Source: Eudromia elegans
Lineage: Eukaryota; Chordata; Aves; Tinamiformes; Tinamidae
Length of the DNA stretch: 64,000 nt
Assembly: GCA_003342815.1 (NCBI GenBank)
Contig: PTEX01000294.1
Location: 124,001 to 188,000 of the forward strand
Direction: 5' to 3'
Part shown: positions 32,493-46,697 of the stretch, one piece after another
Layout of the letters: every line of letters starts with the position of its first letter
Numbering within the stretch: the first letter of the stretch is position 1
Translations under genes and position numbers: made by a program
Notes under the pieces: generated by a model
The model's input: only the letters and a program-made list of their open reading frames with translations
Told to the model about the DNA's origin: nothing
Database searches by the model: none

Positions 32493-34942
32493 GTGAGTCA
32501 TTTAGAGTATTAACATATTTCAAACTCTTGGATGGTTTTGCAGGGGTGAAATTGGGCATTATGATGCTGCAAGGTGCTGGCACATGCTCCTGACAACTAT
32601 AGTGTTTAAAATCAATTGCAGATTTTGCAATTGAATTTGCAAGCTTTTTGAGCTTGGGCCAGGGCAAACCCAAAGCATCAGCATAGCTGTTTTTAAAAAA
32701 CAGCTGTGGTGGTTTGGGCCATTACCCCTTTCCAGCAGCTTTACAATGCAGACTTTGCACCAAAGAGCATTGAAAAGCTCCACTGCCCCTATGGGCACAT
32801 CAGTCCCCTATAGGATAGACATGTGTGTGAGGGAGAAGGGCTGTCACCATCTTCTGGAGGCTTTAACAGAAAGAATATGGGGATTCTGTGCCATTTGGAA
32901 GTCTCCTTTTTCCTAAGAGACTAACAAGAAACATTACTTGATAGATTAAAGGAGGACAGAAGTCTCCAAATTCTTCCCTGACCTCTACTTCATAATCTCT
33001 GAGGTAGCAAGATACATTTTTAATAGAAATAAAAATTATTATACTGCATAATAACAGCCGTAGCTTTCAATGTGATCCACAATAGGTATTTTCCTGTAGA
33101 AACTCACCTCATAGTACTGCAGAAGTATGGAGAGGACTATGAATTTAAAATAAAATCTTAAATATGCCTAGAGTAAAAGCAGATTGCCTTTAAGTGAATG
33201 ATGATTTGAAGGCATGGCTTGTTGGAAAAGGATTGCTGTATCTGATGCTGCCAGTGCTTATGATTTTGAGTCCTACTTTTTTTTTTCTTTTTTCCTTAAG
33301 ACTGAGATGGTGAAATCAAATTATTACATCTATTTGTCAGGGTTTTTTTTGAAAATAGAAGGATCTAATTCACCTAGTTTTGAAGACATGCTAGTTTTCA
33401 CAGAAAAACCTAAAATCCAAAACAAACAAAAAGCTGAAGGCAAAGAAAAAAGTTCATTCTTTTCCTTAAGGCCCTAGCTTTTTAAGCCTTTTTATTTATT
33501 TATTTTGGTGGGGAGGAGCTCCACTCATAAATGGGGATGTTTTAGATATCTACTGAACGGAGCTAATAAGAGTTTTAGGATCCTCTTACAAGCTTTCATT
33601 TTTCTGGAATATAATGAGACAAAATCCTGTTCCAGCTGAATGCTGCAGTCTCAAGTGGTGCATAATATTCCTTTCTTAGTTATATATAGAGCATCTGTCA
33701 CGTCATGGCTGTGAACAGCATCTGCTACAGAAACTTCTATTAAATTATAATCTGCATATCATAGTTACTGGACATTTCTCAAGTGGCTGATGTGTTATTT
33801 TGCATTTAAAATAAGAGGGAATGTATCTTTGGCTATGGAAATTGGAGATTATTGTAGCCATCTGTACCTTCTTCATAAGCACTGTTTATGGTGTTTTAAA
33901 TAATTTTAAATTACTTTAATAAAGTACATACAGAATAGGAATGTCTTGCTAGAAAAGTGTATTTGTGGTAGAAGGTTAATGTAGGTCTCAAAATTAGTAA
34001 TAGCTTAGTAGTATTTTCCAATGGAATGCTACCTTTTTCTTTTCTAGTGGAGAAGAAGGTTAATTATGTTAATTTTTAGTATGGGTATAATAAAGATTCA
34101 AGCATCCTCTTACTGTCACAGCAATGTGTATTTTGCTCATGTTTTATTGCAGAAATGTGTCAAAAGGTTTAACCTTACTCAATGATGATTCCTTGCTATC
34201 TGCATGTGAGATATAAACATACAGATGGAACCTATTAATCCTAATTCAGACATCTCCAGTTAATTGTTGTCCAGCTATATGTCACATCCACATTACTTAC
34301 CTAATAATTAGCAAAGAAGTGGATTTTATCCTATGAATTTTAATATTTCTAAATAGCCGTGAAAATTCTGCTTAAAGTTGCATCCTGATTAAAGTGCAGG
34401 TTTTGTTAGGAACTCCATCTGAAGTCTCACCAGGCCCAGGTTTCAGAAATATGGTAGCTATATGGGACTAATCTCCAAGTTGCCTAATATGAAACAGTCT
34501 TTGGCTTTGCCTTTCTTCTGCTTTGGTGTTAGCTGCCGCAGCCCCATTCATGATAGTAAAGTAGCGATTGCTGGTTTAATGTTTTAAATTGCCCAGTGTG
34601 AAGCCCTTAATCTTTTGTTTGCTTTGCACTGCTCTCCATCTGTCTGAAGCTCGTTCAAGAGTAGAGCTGTTTGCATTAAAATGTGACCATATCTATATTG
34701 AACAAGAATTCTCTAAAGTAGTATGGTATAACTCAATGTTTATTATCTCTTGCTGTTACCCATTGGGTTCAATGCCATTACCATTGGGTTCAATTGAAAA
34801 CTCCCAAAATATTTTTCCAAATTCCAGGCTTGCAAAAATGAGCTAGATCTTTAGGGCAGATTTCTTCTGACTTATTCCTGGCAATAGATCTAAAACCCAA
34901 GTGCTTCCTTCAGGATTACTTGCCATTCTCCTCCATGCTGTT

Positions 34943-35386
34943 CACAGAATCACAGAATCCTTGGGGTTGGAAGGGACCTCTAGAGATCATCTAGTCCAAA
35001 CCCCCTGCTCCAGCAGGGACACTTTGAGCTACATGGCACAGGGTGGCATCCAGGTGGGTTTTGAATATCTCCAGAGAAGGACACTCCACAGCCTCTCTGG
35101 GCACCCTGTTCGAGGGCTCTGTCACCCTTCACAGTAAAGAAGTTCTTTCTCACATGGACATGGAACTGCCTGGGTTTCAGTTTAAAACCATTGCCCCTTG
35201 TCCTATCACCAAGCAATGAAGGAAAAGAGTTTAGCCCCCTCCTCCCTACAATCATTCTTCAGGTATTTGTACACGTTGATTAGATCGCCTCTCATCCTTC
35301 TTTTCTCTAGGCTAAACAGGCCCAGCTCGTTTAACTTTTCCTCATATGGTAGGTGCTCCAGTCCCTTGATCGTCTTTGTTGCTCGA
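34943..35386 (-). mobile_element. CR1 LINE, 5'-truncated copy, minus orientation
   Basis: Reads as the reverse complement of a CR1 3' end. It begins with the terminal ATTCTGTGA-type octamer repeat (as CACAGAATCACAGAAT at 34944-34959), then the conserved GGTTGGAAGGGACCTCTAGA block and the 3' coding and UTR region up to about 35386. CR1 elements insert without target-primed poly(A) tails and are usually 5' truncated, as here. It is well preserved, so it is among the younger copies. The frames open inside it are CR1 remnants, not host genes. Confidence 0.93.
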
Positions 35387-36613
35387 AATACACAACGCTA
35401 GTTGTGCCCAACTAGTTTACATATGTCTTAAACTATATATGTATTTAAATGCAGCTGACGTGCCTACTCACTAGATCTAAAAAGTTTATTTGCTAGTGAT
35501 ATTTCTTCAGATATGTTTGTCGTAATTCTGCAGTGTTCTATGTATCTCTTTTTCTGTTTCTTCTTAAGTAGCTTGATGTTCCTGAAAGGATACTATTAAT
35601 CTGAAATTCTATTCTAATGCTAAAATAAAAGTTCTACCAGACAGTTATTAAGATGTCATTAAATGACAAGCAGATCAGTGTGAATATTTTTATTATTTCC
35701 TTATGTTCAGTTATACTTAGGTAATATCAGGTATCTTTAGAACCATAATTATAAGCAATTGTAAATGCTGAAGAGGTCCTAAAGTGACTAGATTTCAAAT
35801 CTATTTAAAACAACAATGCCCCAAGCACTTTTTAGACAAAATTTTGTGTTTTTGTTTATTGTGCCCAGTCCTGTAGATCAACAATAACAAAAACATTGCT
35901 GCATTAACTTTTTATCTGTGGGTCTCCCTGAGAAAAAAAATATGCAAAAGCAAAATGCAGTTTTCTGCTAAACTTGCAACAAAATATGATTCCAATTGCT
36001 GTTACTGATGATCAGCTTTCTCTGATTCTTTAAAGAGCCATGGAGCAAAACCAACAAAGAAATTTCCACTGGGATAGAGAGGCTCCTATTAGGTGTTTTT
36101 GTGTGTAAACTTGGTTTCAAGGCTGGAAAGAAAATCAAGATACTCTGCCTCGTGTAGCATTAAAATATATTTAAATAAACATTTGTGTTTTGCTGGGCTT
36201 ACTTAGATGGCTAGGAGTTAGGAATCCTTTAGCACAGTGTCTTGCTTTCAGGTATACACTTAAACCCTCTGAAAAGTTTTCAATTTTGTTAACACTTATT
36301 TTTGCCATTGTTCTCACTGGTCTGGGCTGTGGGTAGCATTTGCTCTATTGTGTGGGCACTTCTTTACAATTTGCTTTTGCATTTGCTAGCAAAGTGAAGT
36401 TTTGGCCCTGAATTAATATTTAATTGCATGTGACCTGTGTGTTATAACATAAATCAACTAATTGATGTAAACAGATAACTGCCAAGGGCCCAAACCTGGT
36501 ATTGAATATCATATTCCTCTGACAAATAGGAAAATGTTTATTGACTAACATGATATCAAGTATGTGAGGAGGTTCTTGGTGGGAAGGGAAAGGAGTTTTG
36601 TTCTCTTTCCCAG

Positions 36614-36713
36614 ACGGTACAGTGATAATGACTCATATGTTGCTTTTAGCCTCAAAAGTACAATAGCAGTTGTTGAGAAGACAAATAGGAGCTCTCCTTT
36701 TCATTATGAACAG
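36614..36713 (+). other. Candidate exon, 100 bases, open in one frame
   Basis: The acceptor TTGTTCTCTTTCCCAG ends at 36613 and GTGATG follows at 36714. One frame is open through all 33 codons, beginning RYSDNDSYVAF. The product is not recognised. The donor is weak, and the same frame runs on to a stop at 36780-36782, so this could equally be a chance open frame. Confidence 0.15.
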
Positions 36714-37620
36714 GTGATGAAAGTTATTTTAAGAGAAAAAAGAGGAGGCAACACATCATCTCAGAATGGTTCACAGTTCTGAGTTCTGCAGCAATAAGCT
36801 TGACCAAAGGTGAGTGAAGAAACACCTATAAGGGGAATATCACAACTTTTAGCTGGCCCTGATGTTTTCTGTCCCCAGTGCAAAAGGAAAGAATGTGGAA
36901 GTGAGGAAAGGAACCTGACAGATTTGTCTGATTTATGATTGCCTCTTCTGTTTGAGCTTTACCATACCCATGTTTTTTGTGGCTTCCTTTACAGAGAGTT
37001 TTCTAAGCTCATCTTTGCTGGATTCCCTACCTCTAATGCCACGAAGCTGAAGCAAAGGAAAACATCAATGTTATAGACATGAGGATGAATTTGAGTGAGT
37101 GGCTCCCTGTGGCCGAAGTTTATAGTAGTGTACTTGCTATTTCTAGTGCTAAGAGACATATACTGCCTCTTTGTCATTACATTCACACACATAAATGCTT
37201 TGAAAGTTTAATGAGATTAGAGCTTTAATAACAGAACTGCATTTCTTTCATTTTGCCCAAAGGTGTTGAGTACAGTGCTTTTCACATAGGAGTCCTAAAT
37301 TAGATATGAGGGTTGAGGTAACAGGTAGCTGAAATATTGGTATGTAAGTTAGGAGATGTGCAGCCTATTTTGTTTGTTTATTTTTATTATTGTGTTGTAG
37401 TCTTGGTTTGATCTCTGTACTTCTTGATTGCATCCTCCTATATGTCTGTTAACAATGTAAACACTTGAGTGTCTCTAACCCCACTGTAATACAGAGAACT
37501 GTTAATAACTATGATCTTGGTACATTTTGGAAACATTGCAAGTATGTTTCATGGCACTCAAATAAGTAATTTTCTACCGCTTCTCATAAAAGTAGTTAGT
37601 AAATCAAAAGATACTTAAAA

Positions 37621-37705
37621 TGTCTTGCCCAAGACCACAGGGAGGCTGTAAATAATGTTGAGGAATTAGCATATAGGTCTCTTGACTGCCAAGTTTGTAC
37701 CATCC
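37621..37705 (-). mobile_element. MIR-like ancient SINE relic
   Basis: The segment CTTGCCCAAGACCACAGGGA followed by GGTCTCTTGACTGCCAAGT matches the reverse complement of the MIR body (CTTGCCCAAGGTCACACAG ... GGTCTCCTGACTCC) with scattered changes. Such relics are shared across amniotes and predate birds. Confidence 0.5.
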
Positions 37706-38385
37706 TCAAAAGATTAAAGTAGGTATGGAAATAGTCCTTCCTCACACTGCCCAATGCTTCCTCCAGTGCCTTCATGTTATTGATAAACCCGAGAGCTACG
37801 ATGTCAGAAAGTGTAACCAACAGAACATGTATGGAGAGCACAGTTTATGCCGAGGTGACTGGGTAGTGTGTTGATTTGGCTCACTATTTCTTACCTCTGT
37901 TTGCCGCTGCTTGGTTGTTCTTGGCCTTAAAAGTGGAAAAATATCTTTTCTACTTGCTGTGGACATGCTGGACTCAAATTTGATCCAGCTGAGGAAACAG
38001 GAGCTTTGAAAGTTTTCATGAAGGCAAGGTGAAGTCATTTAATATCAAGGGTCTTCCTTTTCTCAGTAAGCTTTTAAGCATCATTCTTGAAGACAGATAA
38101 GAAGAGGAAACTAGTAGGACAACAACCGATCTTTTGAACAAAATCTCCAGTGTGAAGCTTCCCACTTCTAAGTTATTCTCAATTTCTATCTCTTTATGAG
38201 AATTTTAGCCTGTTACGAGATGAAGTGTTAAAATTTCTCAAGACTTTCCGTGTCACCCTTAAACAAGGTTGTTTCGGCATCAAGTTCAGCCAGTCTCCAA
38301 CTAGATGTGATTATTAATTTTCTGTAATGGCACTAGTTTCCCAGAATTGAAGCATTTGTTCTGTTTTGTTCAACACTTATTTCTC

Positions 38386-38570
38386 CCACCTTCTCTGAAT
38401 TCTAGCCGTCAGCATTTTAATAAAAACAATTCAGTATGTGACTGAATTTAGTTTTCAGAGAGCTTGGGAAAAATATGCTTTCCACTTTCTCTTTATTCTA
38501 GCCCTCAGGATTTCAAAAAACAATACAGTATGTGACTGAATTTAGTTTCCAGAAAGCTTGGGGAAAAATT
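38386..38570. repeat. Tandem duplication, about 89 bp unit
   Basis: 38386-38474 and 38482-38570 align along their length. They share CAGTATGTGACTGAATTTAG exactly and differ elsewhere by scattered substitutions and small gaps. The copies are separated by only a few bases. Confidence 0.85.
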
Positions 38571-41500
38571 AGTTCTGAGAAACATGAACAGCTGCCCTTC
38601 TCAGTGGGTGATGTTGCTGAACTTAACAAATGAGATTATTTCATTTTAGCTGGGGTATGATTAAGGAATTGAATGAGTGCCGTTGCAATTTCCCAGTCTG
38701 CCTAGTGGCTAAATAACCCCAGACAATTGCAATTTATAAGTTCATAGAAAGTCTGTGATAGAAAAAGTGACAGGAGCAGTAACAACTGTACTACTTAGAT
38801 AAGCACTTTTTTTTTTTTAATTAGATTTAGATGTTTATATTCTTGTTGCACATTTGAGGCAAGGCCAAAGTACAGTAATATTATACAAGTGAAACAAATG
38901 AAAACACTAAATTAATAATATTTGCAGGACTAATAGCTCTGAAACCCACACAAGACAGAATTTGCTAATTACATTGACTGATGACATAAAATTTGAAAAA
39001 CAACATCAAAACAAAAGAGGATTTGAACATATTCCTCATTCCTGCAGAGGAAGAACTGGATGAAGTTTGATAGGTGAATTGCAAAGTCACATTCTAGGAA
39101 CTAATAAAAAAAAAAAAGAGATGACTGTCAATTTGCAGAAAGAGATGAAGTAAAAGATCTAGGTGAAGTCATTCAATTATTTGTGTACTATGTACCAGCA
39201 TATGGTCATATGAAGGCATTTGCCATACAAAAGCAAGTAAAATCCTAAAATTTCTCTGGCTTCTCTCTCAAAATTCATGGAGGAAGCCAATTCTTACCAG
39301 GGAAAGGACCTGTTTAAGGTAAAAGACAGTGCTGATACAGTAATGAATGGAAAGACATGTGTGTAAAATGGTTAAAAATGGTGTAAAAAGATTTCTAAAA
39401 GAAAACCAAGATAATTTAAAACTTGGATTCTGATGCTTCTGTTAGCAGGGAACACTGATGTTCAGGGTTTCTTTTCCAGTCATGTTATCAGTTGTGTTCC
39501 CAAAATCAAATTAAAGTGTCAATAAAAAAGGGGATTACATCCTGAAGGAAAACAAAAACCAAATTACTAATTGTCTTGGAGTTTACTAGGTTGATCCGAT
39601 TCAAAATGTGCACTGTAGGATTTGTCTATGCAACAAATACAAGGTACAAATGGGAACAATGAGTTATAATTAATCTCAGGTAGATGACTTCAAAAAGAGG
39701 ATCTCAGTAATGCTGTGTCTCCCCTTGTCTGCTCTAGGCTTAGATGACATTAAATCAGAAGTCACTAGACCATAACTTTGCAAATTTCTTCCAAAATATG
39801 ACTCGTCTTAGCAGTGAGATCATAGCCTTTGAGGGGAAAAAAAGTTAGAGACTCCATATCCTCCAAATCCTTTGCTTATACAAAGACCATTAAGAACGGA
39901 ATTGCTTGCAACAGAACTTTGTTTTACCAATTCTATATGTGGTTTCTGATTGATGTTACCTGTTTATTTCCAATAAGTTGTAATTGTAGGTAAACCTTCT
40001 AGGAGTACCTATTTTTTTTTTTTTACTGCTATGAAATTCCAGTTAAAAAAAAAAAAAATCAGTTGCTTATAAATTTAGAAACCAATTGAGGCTTCAGACG
40101 AATGTCTTTCAACCAATGATCTATATGGATGAACGATGTATGGATGTTAATCCTCCATTCTCCTACCAAAATTTCTACCAGAGCAGTTCAGCTATTTCCC
40201 TGAAGGAAATAACAGCAGTTTGTTTTTCAGTGTTTAAATACTGACAGTGACTTATCTTAAAAGGTCTGATGCTTTTGTGTTTTTCAATTTGACAAGAGGA
40301 TGGACTGCAAGTCAGGACTGTGCCTCTTAATACCTGTGAAAACTGACCTAAATTTGGCTAAGTCTGAGGCATTTGACAAAAAATCTCACTTCCCATGTTC
40401 TGGAGAGATGTTCTGAACCTCAGCAGTAAAACAAAATAGTGGGTGGGGAGAAAGACAGAGACTGTGGGAGAAGAAGGTAGGAGAAAGGGGATATGAACAG
40501 GAAACTAGGACTGGCCTTAAGAAAATGTTGGGACCTGCTGTGGGGGAGTAAAGACAGCTTTACCAAAAAACTCCGGTGTGCGTGGGGTGACTATATCGGA
40601 CAAACAAAATAGAAATGACAGGATGTATGGGATGTGAGAACCTGAGTGAATAAAAACTGTTCCTCATAGGCCTGGAGATAATACTTCTCCCCTTGTAGGA
40701 TATTGGAAAAGCAAGAAGGAACTGCTGAAGCGCTTCTGTGATGAAAATCATAAATTATAGAATAAATCAGTATTTTCCGTCTTCAGGTTTGGCCAGCTTG
40801 CTGTAACTAAGGCATGTGTGAAATAAGGAGGGAAAGAAATGATGAGCCACTGTTATACTAAACTTGTCTTCCTATTGCCTCCCAGAGATATCTAAATTAT
40901 GGTCTACTTGCATGTTCTGCAGTCAGATCTGTATTTCAAAGGGAGATTCAGCATATCCACAATTCAAATTACCTAGATTTGCTGTATAAAGATAAGTGGC
41001 AGAAATCTTGCTGTGAGTGAAAGCTGCTCATTTCCCAAATGAGGGAACCAGTATCTGTGGAAGAATACTCAGAATTAGGAACTCTTGTAAGGTGTGTGTG
41101 TATAAATGAAAAAAAGCACCGATTAAAGTGATGCATCTGACACTCACTATGTCCTTTTTTTGTTTGTTTTTTTAAATGCTTAACTGGCAAAATTCATTAA
41201 TTAAACACACCAGAAAGTGTGCTGAAAGAATGAATAGCTGTTGGAAGCCTAGATTTATCAGTTACTAATTACTTAGGCTAGCTTTGAGCAATGCAAAAAG
41301 GCTCAGAGGTACAAATGTTGTTTTGGGAATATAAATAGTTTGTAGATCATGATTTGTCTATTTAGACTGTGTACTTTTTAGAACAGGATAAATGTTGTTT
41401 ATGTGCAACTTGTAGCATGCAGTGTTGCCACATTAGGTCTCTAAATTCTGTGCTAATAAAAATGGTTAGCAATAACTTATAATATAAAGCATTTTAAAAT

Positions 41501-44500
41501 TCTTAGCCCCCACTGATGCATTTTAGAGCACCCTAGTTGAATGTTGCAGGCTAGGTGTTGCTAACAGACAATGGAGACTTTTTTAATTGTAAAATCCTTG
41601 TGGTTTTGGAGAAACCCATTCTTCTTCCCTCAGAGTGACTTGGATATGCAATACAGCGATTGTGAAAAAGTTTATTTCCATACACTTCTTGCTCTAACTA
41701 GGTTCACGTCTCTAGGTAGGTTTTTGCTGAAGTTGATACATTTCCAGCAGTACTGGCTTTCTCTTCTTTTAACTTATCTGGTTGTTTTATTGCAGGCAGG
41801 TTGTAATGTCCATTTAATTTCCTACACCTCCTAAAAGCCTGGGGAAGATGTTTAGCTAAAAGAAAAATAGATAAATGGGCTAAATTTATCATGGCCTGAG
41901 TGCATGGAAGTCTACAGAGTTATACTTGCAGTGATCCTAGTCTAATATGCATGGCAAACTTGTGACTGATGAAAGAACTTGACTCAGTTTGGAGGCATGT
42001 GGATGAACTGCAAGTCTGAAACTTTCTGCTGTAACAGAAGAAAAAAGAAAATTTATCTCCCAGTCTGAAACTTCAGTTTCATCAGCTGCCTTGTTCCGAT
42101 CTGCTGCAAATGCCAGTGATCACACTTTAAATGGTGACTTTGTTATATAAGGAAGAAGTGCTAGTGTTGATGTTCCTAGTGCCTGCCTCCGTCCCCATTA
42201 GAAGTGACACTGCAGCAAACCAAAATAGTGAGCATAGCTAGCAAAAATGTTCTCCTGCAATCAAAGTGTAAATAACGCTTTGACACGTTGACACTGATGA
42301 TTTCAGGGCCATATGAGACTTTCTTTGGATTGCAAGGCAAGTGAAAAGACAAATTACTTTAAAGAAAAGCAGAATCTGTGGGGAGCAGAGGCCTCAAATG
42401 TGCTGGTTCTTCACTGGCCGTCCTGCAGATCAGCCAAAAAACTGCAGCTTTGTTCCTTAGGCCTCTAAGCCTCTCAGGACCATTAATCTGGCTTTGGTAG
42501 AAGTAGAGGCTTTGTAAACAAATTTGAAGGATTTAGAGGTGAGTGGAAATAGGGTAAAAAGTAACTGGGGTTAGCCAAAATAGATCATGTCAGAACAATG
42601 GTATAAATTTTAATTAAAAAAATCTTTGAGAAAAAAAATGGGATCTTGCATCACGCATGAAAAAAAAGACTATGACAAAAACGATGAGATGAGGAGGGAA
42701 TGTGGAACTTTAGCATTTATCTGGGATATTTGGATTGTGTCTAGGGAGCCTGTTGAAGGTTTTGTGTCACAATCCTCCTTGTATAATCCTACAGAAGGTC
42801 AGTTTTCCATTGTTGTATAAAGTAGACCAAGGCTTAATCAGCCTATTTGGGATGCCGTTTACCGAGTCCATCTAAAAGGAAAATCTCTCTGTCTATGTTG
42901 TTTTACATAGGTATTATTTAGATGTGCTTGAAAAGATGCTCTGAGAGGTGGGCAGAACATCCAACGGCGTTGTTTTGAATAGGTGCACTCCCTCCGTACC
43001 TATAGAGTGGGAGAGCAGGACAGGCTGGTTCTGACAGTCAAGAGGGAAAGTGTCTGAAAATAAGTTGATTTTGGCAGAAATCCCCAAAGCTTGTCAGACA
43101 AAGCAGCAATATCTGACATCTAACAGTGAGTGGCCAGACAGGGGACTTACTCTATAGCTGGGATCTGCTAGAAGTGTTCTCTACATCATGCAAAACATTA
43201 ATTTCAGCTGTGTTTCTGCCCACCTTGAAACCTGCAAACAGATGAGCAAAAAAGCTGAAGGAAGGGAGAACAAATCTGAGGGTTGCTTGCTGAGAGGCTT
43301 TATTTCTTTTAAAGTTATTTAACTTTATGCTTCTAAATTTATTTCCTCCTACTGAGCAAGCTTAGAAAGCCTGCTGCAATGATCCTGTTTTTCAGTCATC
43401 ACATTATCTTCTCAGAGTTTTGAGGTAAAGATAAAAAAAGAAGTATAAGCCACTGGAAATCTTTGATCTGAAATTGTTCCATGATAGCATCGTGTTTACT
43501 TCTTTTAAAAGAAATTTTCCTACAAATACTGTTTGGCAGTATTCAGGACCATCTCCTGAAGGAAAACTATCTCTTTTGGTAGGAACGAACTACGTGAGGT
43601 TCTTACGTGGGCTAGCAAAACCTTAAGTGGTTTATTAGTGCTGCATATATGCATTATATATGCTTTGAGGGTGATTTTTTTAGTAGCTCATATATATTTC
43701 TGTGTGTATTTGCATGCATGTATGTATATGGTGCAGAACAAAATAGAGATTAAAGGTGATGAACTGTTGTTATCCTTACTTCCTGTCATAAATTACTACG
43801 ATGGGTGCTGGTAATACCAGACCTAGTTAGCTTGTTAGGCCTCTTTCCCAGGTATATCCGTTAAGCTCACTTCTTGCTGTTCATTTTCAGAATTTAGTCC
43901 TCTACTTGCAGTGCAAAATGGGTGTCCTCTGCTTATCCACAAAGGAATGATCCCAGTGGAAAGCAATGCACAACTCCTGCTCTCTTCAGAACCAGTTAGC
44001 AGTTGGAATAGGAACTTGTGTTGTGCTGAATTTAGGAGTTCAGGCTTGGCAAACTGTTTCTACTTCGGAGTAGTGTCCATAGGCCATGGGCTCACCATTC
44101 TGGAAACTGATAAAAACATCAGATAGAAACCTTCATCTTGCATGTATAATATGTGTGGTTTAGGTATAATCTTCATGCATGTGCATTTAATAAAATGTTA
44201 ATTGCTGTGCTGCCTAGGCCAGATGCATGTTTCATCTCCTTAGTGTTTGAATCTTAAGTGCAGCAGAGATTAGGGCACCCTTGTGACCATGCAGTGCATA
44301 TGTAAAACAGATTTTTGTCCTTAGGAGATTGTATTTTCTGCTCATGAAAATAGGCAATCCAATGAAGAAATGTTTATGCTTAGTTGAATATGCAGTGTTT
44401 CCAGAATTGCAGCATTTTCCCCGTGGCTGAGTGGTACGAAGGAATCCTTCTTGGCCTAAACATTACTGTGGTTGGAAGGAAGCTGAGGTTTATTCCTACG

Positions 44501-44574
44501 TATTTTTGTTCTTGTTAAAAGACAGCATGGAGAATAAAGGTCAGGTGGCTGAAGGAACCTTAGAGTGATGTATA

Positions 44575-44680
44575 GTGAAGTGGTGGTACCTGGTAGACTG
44601 TCTTCCTCAGTGGCTCTAAGCAAGTCATTAAGCCTTGCCCAGGGGCATTCAGTGAAAGTGGAGAGGCTGCAACTTCTAGA
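44575..44680 (-). mobile_element. Possible MIR-like relic
   Basis: Contains AAGCCTTGCCCAGGGGCATTC and GCAACTTCTAGAGAGCC, loosely resembling the reverse complement of the MIR core region. A 144-codon minus-strand frame (44456-44890) runs across it. The repeat-like content and lack of any family match argue against that frame being a gene. Confidence 0.3.
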
Positions 44681-46697
44681 GAGCCATTTCTTTAATCCAC
44701 TTGAATAAGAAAAGAAATAGCAGCCCACGCAGCTTCTCATTCTGTGATGGTAACTTACGTAATTTGTTTGTTCCAATGGTGTTCTCTTAAAGGTGTAGCT
44801 AAGGATCATAATACTAAATTTTGAATGTTCATATGCAGGTTCAGAAACGTGGTCCTCCAAATCACCATCTAAAAGTGAGGTCTTTGCCACAGTTAAGTTG
44901 CAGCTAAGTAGTCCAGAGAGTTTAGGCCAGCACTACAGCTCCCTTTCCAGTGGGCTGTGCTCTAACCCTTAGGCTTCGCAGTCTCACGCTCCCCTCCTTT
45001 GGGCTTAATAATTCCTAAATTTCTTTTTTGAACTGTGGCATAGATTCTGCACAAGTTTTCTTGTCTGTTTCCTTAGGCACTTTCATGATTATTGATGCTT
45101 CTTTCATCTAAACTTTAGGAAATGATGGATTCACGACAAGTGAGCTCAAGATACAATTGCCTGCACTGCCCCTCTGCTGTGTCTTCCTGCCTCGCAGCAG
45201 AGCTGTCAAAGTGAAATGTGTGCCCTGGTTTCTGTAACCCTACCGCAAAGCCAAATTTTTAGCTTCTTGATAAAGATGCGTCGAAGTTGAGACACCAGAT
45301 TTTGGAGAGGATCAGGCAAAAGAGGCACACGTTTTCTCCTGCTGACTTTGCTGCAGGAATGGAAGCTCCAGCATTAGGTAACAGCTGCAGGATGGTAACA
45401 TGTTAAACTGCTGCAGCTGTTGCTAAGTGACTGAGCCAAATTTAGCATTTTAATTAGCAAATTTAACAAATTAATTTACCATACAGGTGTTAATTTATTA
45501 CCTTAACTATAAATACAGTTGTGTTCTTTTCTTCTTTGCGTTTGAGATTGCTTGGCAGCAATGGGAGAAAATTAATTTGAATCCCTTACACTGTCTGGTT
45601 TCACCATTCTTTCGTAGCTGCTGTGATTTTTATCTTGCCATCTGATTCTTTTCATTGCAGTTTGCAATGATCATGAAAGCCATATAATACTTGAGTTGCA
45701 AGCCAGTCTGTGTTGGGAGCAAATAAAATAATTATTTGGCAGGCCAATTAAGAAGCATTCTACTCTTTCTGCTTTAGTTGTGTAGCTTGCTTCCTTCTGG
45801 CTCGCAAGCGTCAACGTTAATATTAGCCTGGCATTGTGAAAGTGCTTACTCCACATTTCATAATCGGAATGAGTACTGGGTTTTGTGATACTGCTTCTTT
45901 GCCAACGTCAAACGGATTTGAGGCAAAGCAACCCTTGCACGCTCCTGCTGAAACCTGGCGAGTCCTGCAGCAACACGTTAAAACAGGAGCTTGCAGTTGG
46001 ATGCTCTTTGCTCTGGGCATCCGCTGCGAATTCAGAGGCTGGTGCGGGGCTACCTCGCAACTGGATACTCATGAGAATAAAAGAGCTGAACTGAGAGAGA
46101 TTAAGCAGTTCTTTGTGCACTCTCTCCTGTGAAGTCGAAAGAACTGGGAGCTTCATTGTTCTGTAACCACCTAAAAATTAAAGGGGAAGAACAGGGCTCT
46201 AGCATAGGACTTTATTGAATGTGTGCTTCCCAGAAATTTAGATATAAAGTACAAAAAACTCAAAATCAGTCATACCCAGATTGCAAAATGGAGCTTTTGT
46301 CTATCACCTAACTTAAATATTTCCAGCCTGAGCTCTAAGTGAGCAAGTAGCTTTCTCACTCTTTCAAACAGAGTCCGCATGTATCAGCAGTTAGCCTGCT
46401 TTTTGCATGGTTCATTTAAAATTATTAATCCTGTGCCTTGAGGCCTTTTTTTCTATACAGTCATTTCCATTTTCCTGTCTAGGTGGGATAAAGGCCACCA
46501 TCAGCAGAGAATAAGGTTCATGTTTTCCTTTGAGGCTGCTGTGTACTAGCTGCAAAGCCTTTAGACAGAGTATTCTTTGTACAACCGTATTAAATAAGGT
46601 CCACAAGGTTTCTGTTTGCTAAAATTGTCAGTTTTTGGCGGCACGTTAGAGGATCGATCTGACAGGGAGATGAGAACTCCTGAATTCAAGAACCATA

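Larger units (their letters stand above)
30060..34942. other. Gene-poor stretch between AQP11 and the CR1 copy
   Basis: No recognised protein. Contains two CTCF-like motifs (30667-30681 and 31847-31860) and two splice-bounded segments (31474-31608 and 32460-32492). Open frames near 30128-30460 have no family match. Confidence 0.45.

Noticed and set aside
34980..35255. 91-codon minus-strand frame
   Set aside because: It lies entirely inside the CR1 copy.
44456..44890. 144-codon minus-strand open frame
   Set aside because: Long for this composition, but it crosses a MIR-like relic, has no splice or promoter context and no recognisable domain.
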